The notes below the pieces were generated by a model. The model did no database searches. It saw only the letters and a list, made by a program, of their open reading frames with translations, and had not been told where the DNA came from. From Ceratotherium simum simum (Eukaryota > Chordata > Mammalia > Perissodactyla > Rhinocerotidae): a stretch of DNA of 64,000 nt. Within the stretch, counting starts at the first letter, position 1. Each line of letters begins with the position of its first letter. Below, in pieces: positions 1 to 13,268 of this stretch. Position numbers and translations under genes: made by a program. The DNA lies in the NCBI RefSeq assembly GCF_000283155.1, contig NW_004454210.1:8754666-8818665 (forward strand), read 5' to 3'.

Positions 1-241
1 CATCAATAGAGATTTTCATAGATAAACACTAAAAAATTACCAAGACATTGTGAATTAGTAACTAGAAAAAGGAACCATGCTGTCTGTCTTTTATGGCTTT
101 CTTTGGTTTACATCCATTTCGTCTTAATGCATTTGGCATATATTTTCCTCTCCATCTTCAGATTAGCTTCTCTTACATCAGTTTAATCTATTTGGAAAGA
201 TAACTCTTTCTTGGAGATGACTTCCCAAGAATGCCCAAAGT

Positions 242-499
242 TGGGGCCGGCCCGGTGGTATAGCAGTTAAGTTCACACGTTCCCCTTTGGCGGCCCAGGG
301 TTCACCAGTTTGGATCCTGGGTGCGGACCCTCTCACCGCTCATCAGGCCATGCTGAGGCGGTGTCCCACATAGAAGAGCTACAACTCTACAACTGTGATA
401 CACAACTATGTACTGGGGCTTTGGGGAGAAAAAAGAAAAAGAGGAATATTGGCAACAGATGTTAACACAGGGCCAGTCTTCCTCCAAAAAAAAAAAAAA
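242..499 (+). mobile_element. ERE-type SINE (tRNA-derived), sense
   Basis: Equine SINE with the typical 5' head (GGGGCCGGCCC), a tRNA-like box B (GTTTGGATCC), the body ending in the tail motif GTCTTCCTC, and a poly(A) end. Target-site duplications flank it at 231-241 (ATGCCCAAAGT) and 500-510 (one mismatch), which fixes its borders. Confidence 0.92.
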
Positions 500-699
500 A
501 TGCCCGAAGTGAACTTTTTGTGTCTACCACAGCCTGTATTTTGGATCAGACTATCCCAGCATTCCACCTGAATTTGGCAAAAACACATTTTACCGTAATG
601 CAGTAATGAACAGACTAAAAATTTAACTTTGACATAATACATTATTTTTATCCTAGACATTGCCAGACATCGTCTGACCCTGGTTTGCCTGATTGTTTT

Positions 700-878
700 T
701 TGCTGTGTAGAATGGTAGAAAGGACACGGGCCTAAATTCAGATCCCAACTTCTGCCACTTAGTTTCTAAATGGCAAATTATTTAGCCTGATTTCCTCTTC
801 TGTCATAAGACAGTTGTAAAGATTGAGTTTAACAAATGTAAAGTAATTGGTACCTGCTACGTAGTAGATATGCATATT
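700..878 (+). mobile_element. MIR SINE relic
   Basis: Diverged match to the mammalian MIR core: a CTGCCACTTAG segment, then a TTTCCTCTTCTGTCAT segment, then the 3' AATTGGTACCTGCTACGTAGTAG part, in MIR order. Borders are approximate. Confidence 0.6.
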
Positions 879-889
879 TTTCTTCCCCT

Positions 890-1400
890 TTTTGAAACCT
901 TGCTTAAAGGCTTTTGATTAACTCCAGAGTAAAGTTCAGTGTCTTTACCGTGACTCTTAAGGCCCATGATATCGCCCTTCTTTGTCTTTTAGCTACATCT
1001 CATTCAGTTATTAAACATGTATTCGGTGCTCACTGAGCTTATAGAGACATAGTCCTTGATATCCACAGACTTAACTATTTATGGGTCTCCTAACCAAACC
1101 CTTCACTCCAGGGAACCTGCTAACTCACCCTTTCCCGAGCACATAGTACAGTTTTTTCCCCTTACCTTTTTTATCTTGATGCATGTTCTTTCACATGAAA
1201 TGGCGTTTCTCCACTTATCAAAATCTAGTCTGTCTTCCAAGGTCCAACTCAAATACCTCTCCTTCTATGAAGCTTTCCTTGGATCCTCTTCCACCAAAGT
1301 GGTAACACTTTACTTTGAAGTCTTACAGTACCTTTGGTCTTTTACTTTAATATGGTACCTGTCCTATACTGATTTGGATTGGGCTGATTGATTTATACCT
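890..1400 (+). mobile_element. L2-like LINE relic (3' part)
   Basis: Contains pyrimidine-rich text typical of L2 3' regions, notably CAAGGTCCAACTCAAATACC followed by a GAAGCTTTCCTTGGATC block. It is heavily diverged and short ORFs through it look incidental. Confidence 0.4.
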
Positions 1401-1849
1401 TTTTTTCATAACTATAAGTAAATAAGTGCTGGTATGGGTAATCATACCTCTTGCATTAGTTTGAATACTCCCAAAGCTTCTGGCATTGCAGTGAATGCTC
1501 AGTGATATTTGTTGGATTAGTAATTGCATTGCTAGTGACTCTAGATGCACAAAATTACAAGTAGGGAGACCACAGTTTGAAAACTGCTCAAACATCTAAG
1601 TTAATTAAACTTAGGGAAGCCCACAATTTGCTATTGTTAGTAGAAAAATCATTAATAAGCATTTAATAGAAAGTACTAGTCTAGAATATTGGAAGAAAAG
1701 TGGCTCTTTATAATCCTGTTGTTGAGAGATATCATCATCTGCTAACCTAGAAATGTTAGTTTTTTAACTATGTTTAGCTATTTAGCCAAATAGGATGGTA
1801 AACTAATATTTCTAGCTAATATTTCCCTTTATAATAAACTGGTAAACAT

Positions 1850-2135
1850 AAGTAAAGTGTTTTCCTGAGTTGTGTGAGCCATACTAGTAAATTATGGAAC
1901 ATGAGGAGGGGGCCATGGGAACCCCCAATTTATAGCCTGTTGGTCAGAAGTAAGGGTAGCCTGGGACTTTGAACTGGTATGTGAAGTGGGGCAACCTTGT
2001 AGGACTGAGCTCTTTAACTTGTAGGATCTGAGCTGACTCAGGTAGGGAGTGTCAGAATTGAATTGAATTGTTGGACACCCAGTTGGCATTGGAGAATTGA
2101 TTAATTGAATTGAATTGATGAATTGAAATATCCCT
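1850..2135 (+). mobile_element. Ancient LTR-like repeat with AATTG repeats
   Basis: Resembles an old mammalian retroviral-LTR-type repeat: GAGGAGGGGGCCATGGGAAC, a CCAATTTATAGCCTGTTGGT block, then GGACACCCAGTTGGCATTGG. Short AATTG pentamer arrays lie at 2056-2070 and 2094-2128. The family name is not certain and the ends are approximate. Confidence 0.4.
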
Positions 2136-2539
2136 CAGTTTGCGTTCATTGAAGGCAATATAAGATGTCAGCAAAACATAATCCAAAAATCCAGGTCTAC
2201 AGTTAAAGCTAGATTGAAACAGAATATGAGATTAGAAATTCCAAGCCTAATTGTGAATTTCATAAATTCTGGTACAAAAAGCAGTTGGTTCGGGAAGGTC
2301 TTCAGCTCTGTTTTTTAAAACATGTATCTTGTAGAATGTTCAAATGATTATTTCCCTCAGTTTCTCTGGTTCAAGAAGAAGAAAGAGTTAGAATAGCCAG
2401 AATTTTTAAACTTATGCAAGTTCTAAAGTTGAATAAGTTCTTCTGATCTTTTGTTCTTCAAAGGGTCAGTATTTGAATTCCAGATGTATGCCAGCATTCA
2501 GTGATCTTGAGTCTATGGCAGTTTTTTTTTTAACGTGGT

Positions 2540-3640
2540 AATGCTTTGTTATTTATTATAACAGCTTTATTAAGATATAGTTTATATACCATAGTGTGCC
2601 CACTTGGAGTGTATACTTCAATGGTTTTTAGTATAGTCAGAGAGTCGTGCAACCATCATCACAATCAGTCTTAGAACAATTCATCACCTGAAAAAGAAAC
2701 CCCATAGCCTTTAGCCATCACCCTCCCCTCGATCCCCCATTCCCCACCCTCCACCCCAACCCCAGGCAACCACTAATCTTACTTTCTATCCCTGGATTTG
2801 CCTAGTCTGGACATTTCATATAAATGGAATCACACAATATGTAGTTCTTTGTAACTGGCTTCTTTCACTTAGCATAATGTTTTCAAAGTTTATCCATGTT
2901 GTAGCATGTATAAGTACTTTATTCCTTTTTCTTGCCGAATAACATTCCATTTTATGGATATACCATATTTTGTTTATCCATTCTTCAGTTGATAGACACC
3001 TGGGTTGTTTCCACTTTTTGGCTATTATGAATACAATGCTACTATGAACATTCATGCACAAGTCTTTGTGTGGACATATGATTTCATTTCTCTTGGGTAT
3101 ATACCTAGGAGTGGAATTTCTGGGTCATATGATAACTTTATGTTTAATCTTTTGAGGAACTGCCAGACAGTTTTCCAAAGTGACTGCACCATTTTACTTT
3201 CCTACCAGCAGTGATTGAGGATTCCAACTTTTCCACATCTTTGCCGATATTTGTCATTATCTGTCTTTTTGATTATAGCCATCCTCTTGGATGTGAAGTG
3301 GTATCTTATTGTGGTTTTGATTTATGTTTCCCTGATGGCTAATTATGTTGAATATTTTTTCATGTACTTATTGGGCATTTGTTTATCTTCTTTGGAGAAA
3401 TGTCTATTCAGATCCTTTACCAATTTCTACTTGGATTATTTATATTTTTACTATTTAATTGCAAGAATTCTTTATATATCTATATCTATTCTTTATATAT
3501 CTATTTATATATCTATACCTAGATATATAGATATTTGATATTTATATATCTAGATATAGATATATTTACATCAGATATGTGATTTGCAGTTTTTTTTCAT
3601 TCTGTGGGTTATCTATGGCAGTTCTTTTGTTATCTAGATT
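2540..3640 (-). mobile_element. L1 LINE 3' fragment, antisense
   Basis: Read on the + strand this is the reverse complement of an L1 3' end: the TTTATTAAGATATAG head, CATTTCATATAAATGGAATC, TTTGTTTATCCATTCTTCAG, GGTTGTTTCCACTTTTTGGC and GGGTCATATGATAAC. These occur in the order expected for an older mammalian L1 inserted on the - strand. It is 5'-truncated, and its upstream part is invaded by a TATATC-type microsatellite (about 3470-3570). Apparent ORFs here are antisense readings. Confidence 0.85.
3466..3575. repeat. TATATC/TATAGA-rich simple repeat
   Basis: Imperfect alternating TATATCTA, TCTATATAT and AGATATAG units inside the antisense L1. It probably expanded from an AT-rich seed in the element. 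Confidence 0.7.
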
Positions 3641-5237
3641 TCTTTGGTTTGTTTAAGGAGACTTCCAGGTTTGCAAAGCCCACAATGTGGGAGTGTGAAT
3701 AGCCAATTCAAGGAGGCATGGCCCGTCTTGTGAACAAAAAGAAACAAATCTCCCTGGTATGCCTATCATCAAACTTTTATTTGTCTAATTTTCAGCTTTC
3801 TCTTTATGGTATAAAATTATGACAACACAGCAAAGAATAGAGCTCAAGGGAAATACTTGACCATCTGATGTGATAATACTCACATAATACAAGGTATGAG
3901 TTAACTTGTTGGCTGACTACTCTGTTCTTTAGTGCTTATGATATTGCCTCCAAAACTAATGAAACAAAGTCTAACATAGAAGTCAAAAGATCTGTTAGTT
4001 AGCTCCACTACTTAGCTCTATGACTTTATCAAATAACTTACTCTCTCTGGAGATAGATTTTTCTCATCTATATAATGAGGGAATCAGAAGGAAAATTGAG
4101 CAAGTTGAATAGGATATTCTTTAAGGTTCTTTCCAGCTTTAAAATGTAATTATATGCTACAGTAATACCAGTGACTTTTTTCTTCTTCCTGCCCCTAACA
4201 AGGAAGAATTATGCCTTGTTGAAAAATCTTAGGCCCCAATGTACCTTTTCCTCAAAAGGATTGGAGTTAGATGGATTTGGCAAGTAAAAAATTGGGCACA
4301 TGTATGTATTCAGTAAAGACTTATTGTTGAATAGCCAATGCCATCTATGTGAAATTCCTTATGGGTTAAAGGAAGATGAACTAAGCTAAGCGTCACCAAT
4401 GAGGTGGAACTAAAGAATGAAGTAATTTACACACCTGCTGTGGGTGTGGCTAGAGGTAAAGGGACTGTGAGGAATGAGTCCTTGATTGCATCCTTGGAAG
4501 TATGCAGAGATCATTAGAGAATAAGCAAGCTCTCAGAGGTCAGTTGTGTCCAAAGGTGAAATCAAAACCTAGACTACAACTAATAAGAAGAAAAATAGGG
4601 CCATAAGAAAAGAAGCATCTGAAAAGGCCTAGAAATTGTGAGGTAAGTGCATTTTGTTTTGTTTAGTTTTTTCTGGAATGATTTTTAAAAATTTTCAGGA
4701 TACTGAAACTGTCATTGGTCCCTGAGCTCAACTGAGATAATTGCCGTAAGTTCAGACATAGTAGATGAAGACAAGGAAGTTTAAGACACCTGTAAGCCAA
4801 GCCAGATATGGAAGAAGAGTGTTAGGGAAAGATCATTGAGATTCAGGTCCATTTGCCAAAGTTTGGTAACTTTGATTCCCACCAGCCAAGAAAGCTACTT
4901 AAAATTTTGTTTTTGTATTTGACTGGCCTCCATGATGTTATTAATCAGGCATCATTGTAAATAAAGCACATGTGAAAAGCAAAAAGAAAGAAAGTTAAAA
5001 AAAAAAAAAGTACATAGTCAGAATCCAGATTGGGAAAGAAAAGCTTAGAAATTTAATTCTAGCCCTTCTCTCCGTTATAAAGATGGGTCTTTGTCCCATT
5101 ATAAAAATAGCTCATCATACTCACTTAGAAAATATGGAAGTTTTGTCGTCAGTGTCTTCTTAGAGCTCTTTAAGAAAAATATATTCCCTCAGGAGATTAT
5201 TTGGTATAAACACAGCTTGAAATACGTAAGGAATTTT

Positions 5238-5433
5238 GTGTGTGTGTGTGTGAGGAAGATTAGCCCTGACCTAACATCCGTTGCCAGTCTTCCTCTACTT
5301 TATATGTGGGACTCCTGCCACAGCATGGCTTGATAACGGGTGCGTAGGTCCGCACCCGGAATCCGAACCTGCGAACCTTGGGCCGCCAAAGCAGAGCACA
5401 CCAGCTTAACCACTATGCCACCGGACCAGACCC
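5238..5433 (-). mobile_element. ERE-type SINE, antisense
   Basis: Reverse-complement ERE: a (TG)n tail, then TGAGGAAGATTAGCCCTGAC, the reverse box B GGAATCCGAACC, ending CCGGACCAGACCC. The 11-bp duplication TAAGGAATTTT at 5227-5237 and 5435-5445 flanks it. The 3' tail has become a short GT microsatellite. Confidence 0.92.
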
Positions 5434-6194
5434 ATAAGGAATTTTTATACTCTTAATGCTCTATTTTTAATCATTAAGGTAGTTCATGATGATGGCATAT
5501 GAGCTATTGATATCTCAGTTGCCTTAGGAGTTGAGCAAAAGATACACTTCCAAAATTAAGAGAAGTCGATATGTTGGTCTAAAGAATGGCAGGTCCTTAG
5601 GTTTTGTTGTGAAGTCAAGTTTAAGGCATAGTCAGTCACGACTACATTCTGTTTAGTGTGAGTATTGGACTTGTCATGTTGGGCTTCTTGAGCAATTTCA
5701 TCAGCCTAGACTCACATGACAAGGCAGGATCACCAAACAGCAAAATCTTAGAACATGCCTAGATCATTTTTACAGATATATTTCCTGGACTGGACATGTG
5801 TATACACTGGACAAAAGCAGAATACCTGAGCACATTTACTTAACAGTAACCTTAGTGGGCCTGCTGCCAGCAGAATGAGCAAAAGAAACATTATGCAAAT
5901 TTACTAAAGAACATCTTCAAGGGATATGACACAGTTATGGAATGCTGGGAAGCAACAGAAGTAAACTCGCAGCTATTAAGATAGAGGGGGGTTCATTTCG
6001 TGCCAAGATATTAGGTGACAAGGTATTAGACTTAGGGCCACTAAAAGTATTTTTATATAAGAGAATATCAGCCCCTAGATTCAAGTTGAACAACAGTTTA
6101 ATGGGTGGAGAGTATAGATCGTTTGTATATGTAACTTAATGAAAAGATATGAACCAGCATTTACTCTTGTGACTTAATGTAGCATGATTAAAAA

Positions 6195-6452
6195 CATCTT
6201 TTAAACAAAATAAGCCAGACAAAGAAAGACAAACACTGCATGATTTCACTCATATGTGGAAGATAAAGCAAACACATGGATGAAGAGAACAGATTAGTGG
6301 TTACCGAGGGAAAGGGGGTTGGGAGTGGCAAAAGGGGTAAAGGGGCACATATATATATGGTGACTGATAAATAATAATGTACACCTGAAATTTCACAATG
6401 TTATAAACTATTATGACCTCAATATAATTAAAAAAAAGAAAAATATTAAATA
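6195..6452 (+). mobile_element. L1 3' terminus, 5'-truncated
   Basis: Matches the 3' end of a carnivore/perissodactyl-type L1: GCCAGACAAAGAAAGAC, CATGATTTCACTCATATGTG, AGATTAGTGGTTACCGAGGG, AAAGGGGTAAAGGGGCACAT, AATGTACACCTGAAATTTCA and ACCTCAATATAATT, followed by an A-rich tail. It is less diverged than the other L1 fragments here. Confidence 0.85.
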
Positions 6453-9400
6453 TAGTTAAGCACAAAGCAGGTTCACCTTTGGCTGTGTAGAGGAATAGAC
6501 TAGTTCCATGCGCAACCCTTCACCATATGAAAAAACATTTCTTTTCATAAGAAAAGGTATGGGGGACTATGGAGTAGCAGGCAGTAACTCCTCAAATGAA
6601 GCTTACAAGCAGGACAATCTCAGAGCAGCTAAAGTCAGTAAGTAGGGTGCCTTCAGTAGCTACTTGATGGAGCTTGTACAGTCCCAACTCACCTCTGGGT
6701 ACTGCGATCGTTTCTCCATTCATGAGCACCAGATGAATATAATTTATTTTATTTTAAAGTATAAAGCTGGAAATAAACAAGCATGATCAATTGAAAATAT
6801 GACTGAATGTTCACCTATTCTTATGCGTAGGATAATACAGTGTTTTATATAATCAGACAAAAAACTGATTCATTTGATAGTGCCAAAAGGGCCCTCTTTC
6901 TTTACATATGAATTGTATTTCTTCTGTTTTTTCAAATGGAGTGTTTCTTAACAGATTGAGAATTATACTAAATCTGTTAAAATAGGCTATTACACATCAT
7001 GAAAAGGTAGTTCAGTATCTTAGTTATACTTCTGACATTTATAGAGCATTTATCTAGTTAATTCGTTCAGACTTTTAAGAAATAGCATACTCCCTTTTGA
7101 AGTACCTTGTTCCATAACTTGAAATTAAGCCTGTGTTAAAAACTGTTCTGTGCTTCCCTCTTACTTCTGTTTCTTCCCTTTTGGGCCACAGACTTCCTTA
7201 GGGAGGAGGTGAGGGAGAAGTGAATTCTCACTTCAGCCAATAGAATCTAGAATTATATAGTGTTTACCTATTTTGCGTAACACAGGCCCACCCACACACG
7301 TTATGAGGTGCTTCAGTGAAAGAACACTGAGCAGACAGCTATTCGGTGTGTGATTCCAAGCGTAAGTGGGAGATGCTTTAATACTATCTGGAATTTATCC
7401 TCTGGCGAGAAGATTGTTTATCTAGCTTGTGATAGCGATGGAATAAAGAGGTAGGTGTTCTGTGGCTTAATTTTAAGTGTCACATTGTCAGTGCTTCAGG
7501 GTAAAGGTAGGGTTGTAAAAGGAATGCTTTGAGTTATAATTAATCAAATTGTTTATATTTAATTTTTTCACATTCAGCTTTAGAAGTGTGTTATGTATGA
7601 ATTACATTTCCATCCATCTTAGGGAAAGGGTGGAATAAATCTCAAGCTCCAAGGCTTTTGTGTTTTTAGAGAGGCTTCACACTGTAACTCTCATCTCCCA
7701 TCAGTCTTAAAGCATAAGAAAAATAACTACAGGTATTTATTGCCTGTTGACTGTTGGGCAACAGAAAACTGAAAACTCTTTATTTGTAATATTTTTCCAA
7801 TCCAAGCTGCAATATTTAGTTTTTTACATGCTTTAGAACTTAATGTTGTCCACTGTTTTCTTTTGAATTATTAAATTTGAGAATTATGTTGTTCTCTGAA
7901 GGAAATTGTTTGGTAGCCAGAATGATGATGCTGTCATTGTACTTTGGTTAGCTGTTGACAGCTTATTCAGACTCTAGTTTTTTGACCATAAATCTTCTCC
8001 TGAGGTCCTCTCAAAGAGATCTAGGCCTTTGAGATAACTACAATTTACTATTTAAATATTTTCACAAGGTAGAGAAAAATTATAAAGAATTTTATTTTAA
8101 TATTGAGAGTCTTGCTCTATAAGGATGTTAAGTAATGTTATTCTTCCTCTGATATGGTAGAAAGAGATTTAATAATTTTAGATCTGATGATTGAGGGGGG
8201 CAGGGGCGGCTTTTCTGCTAAAAAATGAACAGTTGTAAGTTCCCAGCAATGTTCTTTTCTGAAGCATTTTATTTTCATTAAAAGTAAAGGTATAATTAAG
8301 ATTTTTTTCTTTTTATAGGAAATTCATGAAAAACTGAATCTATTTGCTAGAGTACTGACATGCTGCCCAGTAATGTGTGTTCATTTTTTACCATATTTTC
8401 TAATCTATTTGTGAGGAGGAAGTATTCACTTTGTGTATGTATAACCTGGAAGTTAAGAGAAAAGTTGCAAATCAGGAAAAATTTATCATAATAATACATA
8501 TTTGTAATGTGATAATATACCAATAATCAGAGTGGAGAGAGGAAATTTGTACAAACAATCCAGCTATATGTATATATGGTTTTCCTAATGAAAAGAGTTA
8601 AATAGGAATACCATACTGACTGATTTAAAATATTCACTCTGCTAAAAAATAGATGTTCTTAGACTCCCACACACAATGTCTCTAAATTACTGCTATAAAA
8701 ATTTATGGGGAAAACATTATGATTTGGTCAAAGAAAGATCAGCTGCTGCTTTTGAGAACTTTTCATGAACCAAAGAGAAAACTAAAACTTATAAGATGAA
8801 ACTTTTGTTCATTAGTGAGATTAGTAATAGTTGTCATCTTTTAATAAGGATTTCTCTCTTTAGGCTTTACTGTTAGAAACAATACTGGAGATTCATTCAT
8901 AATTTGAATTTTGAACTACATTATTCTTTTCCCATTGCTTTTTAATAGAGCCTATAATGGAATTTTGAAACTATAAAAGAATTAAAGTTAATTTCTGTGT
9001 AACAGCAGGGAATACATACACGAAATCTTATTTGATTTAAATGTATTGCTTTTTCACTTACTGAGAATCAAACATTTATATAGCATTCAACCTTGAAACT
9101 AATTGCAGTGATTTTTGAGGCCTTTGATTATATTTCAGGGCCTGTTATATATTACAAGCAGTAGAAAACTGGAGCTTTCTACCTGGTATCAAAGTTATCT
9201 ACAAAGAACAGATTATAAACATTTGTTTAAATACTAAGAAATAAAGATGAATCTCTGAGAAAATAATTAAGTCTTAAGTGATGGGGCAGCATGACCATAA
9301 ATTAACCAAGTATTATTAAGACCTACTTTGTATGCCTAACTAAATACATATTACATATTTAACAAATACTTGATTTTTTTTTTTTATATTACATTAGGTC

Positions 9401-10439
9401 CTTGCAAATAACTGGTTTAACTCTCACAGTTTGAATAATTTTAAGAGACCCAAAAGTCTAAGACTTGTGTATCTAGTGAGTGAACCAAGCAGATGGCCCA
9501 ACATCCAAATCTCAGTGCAGCTTTGTTGTTCTCATTCAGTCCTGGTGACAAATCCTATGAGATGTGGAAAATATTGTCACCATTTTATAGGATGAGAAAA
9601 TCGTGTGCTACAGAACAGGTTTTGTGGATTTGAGAATTCATGAAGGACCTGGATATTGCCCTCATGACTGGCAAAGGCCAGAGTTCTCAGGGTTGGCCGT
9701 AGGCACTAGTCGTAGCTTAGTCTTCACAAGTATCTCTTCTAGTTTGAAGAACACTATCATAATAAAATAATTAGTGAATAATTCAAGAAAGTATTTGACT
9801 TTCTGGCTTTCCAAGGTTTTTTTTTAATGAAATGTATCAAAGTTACCCAGGGCTGCTGCTTCCTAACTCTTCTTTCTTCCTCTCAGCTCCCCTTTGTGTT
9901 CCCTTTCATAAACTCTTTAAGACCAGAATTCATGGGTGTAGATGCACAGAACTCAAATAAATTCAAATACTGTTAAAGATTTCACTGTGCAGCGTTAATT
10001 TAGAAGCTGTGATGTAATTGCATATACAAAGTGTTTTCTGATAAAACCACCTAGAGCATTCAATACTAAAATTGCCCTTATACATCATAACTTTTTTTTC
10101 TTTTTAAAGAAAAACCCACGAAGCATGGTTCTGCAAATTCTGGTCAGTGTGTAGATGGATCACTGGTGCAGGTATCGCTCAGTCCAGTGAGTGGCCACAC
10201 TTGTGTAGTAACAACTTTGCTGACCAGAGGAGCTGTAGATGGGCAGTTTCACGTCAGAGAAAGAACATAAGACCTGGCAGGCACTGTGATTTGACAGGAC
10301 AAGCACAACTTGGAAATCCTGCACCTTTAGGTTCTGAGAAGGCTGAAAGGAGGCAAACTTTGAATCTTTAATTCATTCTTCAATGCCTTTTATTAAATAT
10401 AAAGGGCTTGTTTGTTTTCTATTTTTATTGTCTTTTTTG

Positions 10440-11240
10440 TTGTTGTTTTTTACTTTTTATTTTGAAACTTTAGCATTAGAGAAAAATTGGAAAAATAATG
10501 CAGTGAGTTAGCATATACCCTTTACTCCACTTCCTCTACTGTTAACAGTCTATATAACCAGTGTATATTTATCAAAACCCAGAAATTAAAGTTGGTGCAA
10601 TACTACAGTATTAACTAAACTGCAGACCATATTCAAATTTAACCAGTCCTTTTTCTGTTCCAGGATCCAATTCATGATCCTATATTCCATGTAGTTGTTA
10701 CATCTCCTTAATCTCCCCTAATCTAGGAGTTTCTCAACCTTCCTTGCATGACTTTGGCACTTTTATTGAGTAGTGATGGTTATTTTGTATAATATCTGTC
10801 AATTTGGGTTGATCTGATGTTTTCTCTTGATTAGATTGAGGTTATGTATTTTTTGCCAACATACTACAGAAATGATGTGTCCTCAGTGCATCATAATCAG
10901 GGGATCCATGACATCAAAATGTCTTATTACAGATAATGTTAACCTCAATCAGTTGGTTAAGATCTTCCAGGTTTCTCCCACCATAAAGTTACTATTTTCC
11001 GCCATATGATTAATAAATATCTTGGGGGAGATACTTTGAGACTATTGTTCTTGCCTTTTTTTAAATGCATGTATAACTTGGTCAGTGGTTTAGTAAAAAT
11101 GAAGACTAGAGAAAACTCAGATTATTCTATTTCCAGGAGTAATTTAACTGTCCAGAATAATCATTACACAATACTTTTTTTGGAAGGGCCTTTCAGCTAC
11201 ATAAGATTATTATGGTTTACTCCCAGAATATAAAAAGATG
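10440..11240 (-). mobile_element. L1M-type 3' UTR fragment, antisense
   Basis: Antisense L1 3'-UTR text: TTTATTTTGAAACTTTAGC, ACCATATTCAAATTTAACCA, GTTGTTACATCTCCTTAATC, TGTCAATTTGGGTTGATCTG, GTGCATCATAATCAGGGGAT and GGGGGAGATACTTTGAGACT. These follow the order of old L1M elements on the - strand. Confidence 0.75.
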
Positions 11241-11589
11241 ACCATGGACTCAGTCTTCCATTTTTTTATTTCACAGGTTGGCACCTAGATTTAAAGTGGT
11301 TGGGAAACATCTATTTTATTCATTTTTTCCAAGTTTAAATTTTATCCAAGGGACTTGTCCACTCAGCTTTAAACAATTGATTGAATTACTGAGAAAATTT
11401 AAATAGTTAGTCAATATTATAGAAGTTTATTCACATGTTAGGGCAGTAGTATTTATGTAAACTCTCACTCTTTAATACTTTATAATAGGAGAAGAGTTGG
11501 AGGATTGTCTTGTTTGTTGTTTAATTTAGTTTCCCAATGTAGTTCTCTCCACCTCGCCCCCCATGTACTTTTTTTTAAACTCAACTGTT

Positions 11590-11740
11590 TCTACATTTGA
11601 GTTGTAATGTTAGTTTTCTTATCTATAAAGTACCTCATGAGGTTGTTCTAGGGATTAAATCAGTTAATACATATAAAATGCTTAGAACAGTGCTTGGCAC
11701 AGAGACAGAACCAAGGAAGTGTTAGCCACTATGGAAAAAG
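11590..11740 (+). mobile_element. MIR SINE relic
   Basis: 3' half of MIR: TTTTCTTATCTATAAAGTA, GAGGTTGTTCTAGGGATTAA, TACATATAAAATGCTTAGAA and CAGTGCTTGGCACAG. Confidence 0.7.
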
Positions 11741-12569
11741 GGTAACCTAAGCATGAATTGACTGCCAGTGTTGGATGCTGACTTTAGAAAATGATAGAAT
11801 TTCCCATGAATATACTTCTATCTGATGTTTTTGTTCCGAATAGCAATGTAATCCCACTGAATTTGCTGCTTCCTGCAGAAAAGAATTTTGTTTGGGACTT
11901 GAGTGGTTAAACCTAGGGTAATTTCTAGTCTTATTATCATTTTAGGAACTTTGGTAATCTAAAAGAGTTGAATACAGGCCAAGCATGGGCAGGGACAGTA
12001 AAAATGTTTGAGTCTTTAGTTGTGTATTTTAAAATACATTTTCTAGATGTGGGCCATTAAGTGACCATTTTGGGGTTGGTGGCGAGGTTGTATTTAAACT
12101 CTCTTCCCCAATTAGGAATACTGCCCTGCAGTTTTCTCTTGGCTGTCACTTTTCAGGGAGTACATGAAGCCTTCTATCCCTAGGCATCTGGATTCACCTC
12201 TAATACATGGTTTTCTTCCTGATGATAGCAGGAATTTGCCTTAGTGTAACACCCTGCTTTCCGCTTGGCTTCCTTTCTCCCCTCCCCATTTTTTAAACAA
12301 GTATGCAAAGTCCACTTCATTTACTGAAGATTTTGTTGTTGGCCACTACCAGGAAACAGGGTTGACAAATACATTGAGCATTGAGGAAGTGACAGAGCTT
12401 CAAATAATCTCATAAAACACTAGTCATAGTTGCGTAGTTGTCGCTAGTCTATGCTTGAATATAACTTGTTTAGAGTTTATTTTTACACAGGTATATTTTC
12501 TAGTCTCTCTCCTAAATAGTCCTATAATAGGATCTCTCATTCTTATTTAGGAATCAGCCCCACCCAGCT

Positions 12570-12712
12570 TTGTCTGATGCGTGATTAGTGGTATCAGAAA
12601 ACCTGGACTACTTAACTTCTAGGAGCCTCAGTTTCCCCATTTATAAAATGGGGATAAATGATTATACTTGATATAGTTGTGATAGAAATTAAATGCGTTA
12701 ATGTATGTCGAG
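12570..12712 (+). mobile_element. MIR SINE relic (first of two adjacent)
   Basis: Contains GAGCCTCAGTTTCCCCATTT, ATAAAATGGGGATAAATGAT and the AATTAAATGCGTTAATGTATG segment of MIR. A second copy follows directly. Confidence 0.7.
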
Positions 12713-12714
12713 TT

Positions 12715-12915
12715 AGTATATGGATTTCAGTTCTAGCTCTGCCAGATACTACCTTTTGGCTTGAACCGGTCACTGGCCTTTCTTACTGACACACTCAGTT
12801 CCCTTATTTGGAAAATGGAGTTAATAAGACTTTCTTACCACATTCACAGGGCTTTTGTGAGGGTCAAATAAAATAATCTTGTGTGAAAGCACTTTGCTAA
12901 TTAACATTCTATGCA
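12715..12915 (+). mobile_element. MIR SINE relic (second of two adjacent)
   Basis: Contains TTCTAGCTCTGCCAGATACT, CAGTTCCCTTATTTGGAAAA, TGTGAGGGTCAAATAAAATA and GAAAGCACTTTGCTAA in MIR order. Confidence 0.65.
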
Positions 12916-12965
12916 AGCACAAAATAGACCTTAATCCAAGGTTGATTCAAATTGACACCTCTTTT

Positions 12966-13268
12966 TTTTTTTTTTTTTTTTTGTGAGGAAGATCAGCCCT
13001 GAGCTAACATCCATGCTAATCCTCCTCTTTTTGCTGAGGAAGACCGGCTCTGAGCTAACATCTATTGCCAATCCTCCTCCTTTTTTTTTCCCCTAAAGCC
13101 CCAGTAGATAGTTGTATGTCATAGCTGCACATCCTTCTAGTTGCTGTATGTGGGACGTGGCCTCAGCATGGCCGGAGAAGCAGTGCGTTGGTGCGCACCT
13201 GGGATCCGAACCCAGGCCACCAGTAGCAGAGCGTGCGCACTTAACCGCTAAGCCACGGGGCCGGCCCC
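12966..13268 (-). mobile_element. ERE-type SINE, long form, antisense
   Basis: About 300 bp: poly(T), TGAGGAAGATCAGCCCTGAG, a repeated GAGGAAGACCGGCTCTGAGC unit, the CCCCAGTAGATAGTTGTATG body, reverse box B GGGATCCGAACCC, and CCACGGGGCCGGCCCC. The duplication TGACACCTCTTTT at 12953-12965 and 13269-13281 flanks it. It joins the bodies of what are usually separate ERE types. Confidence 0.93.
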
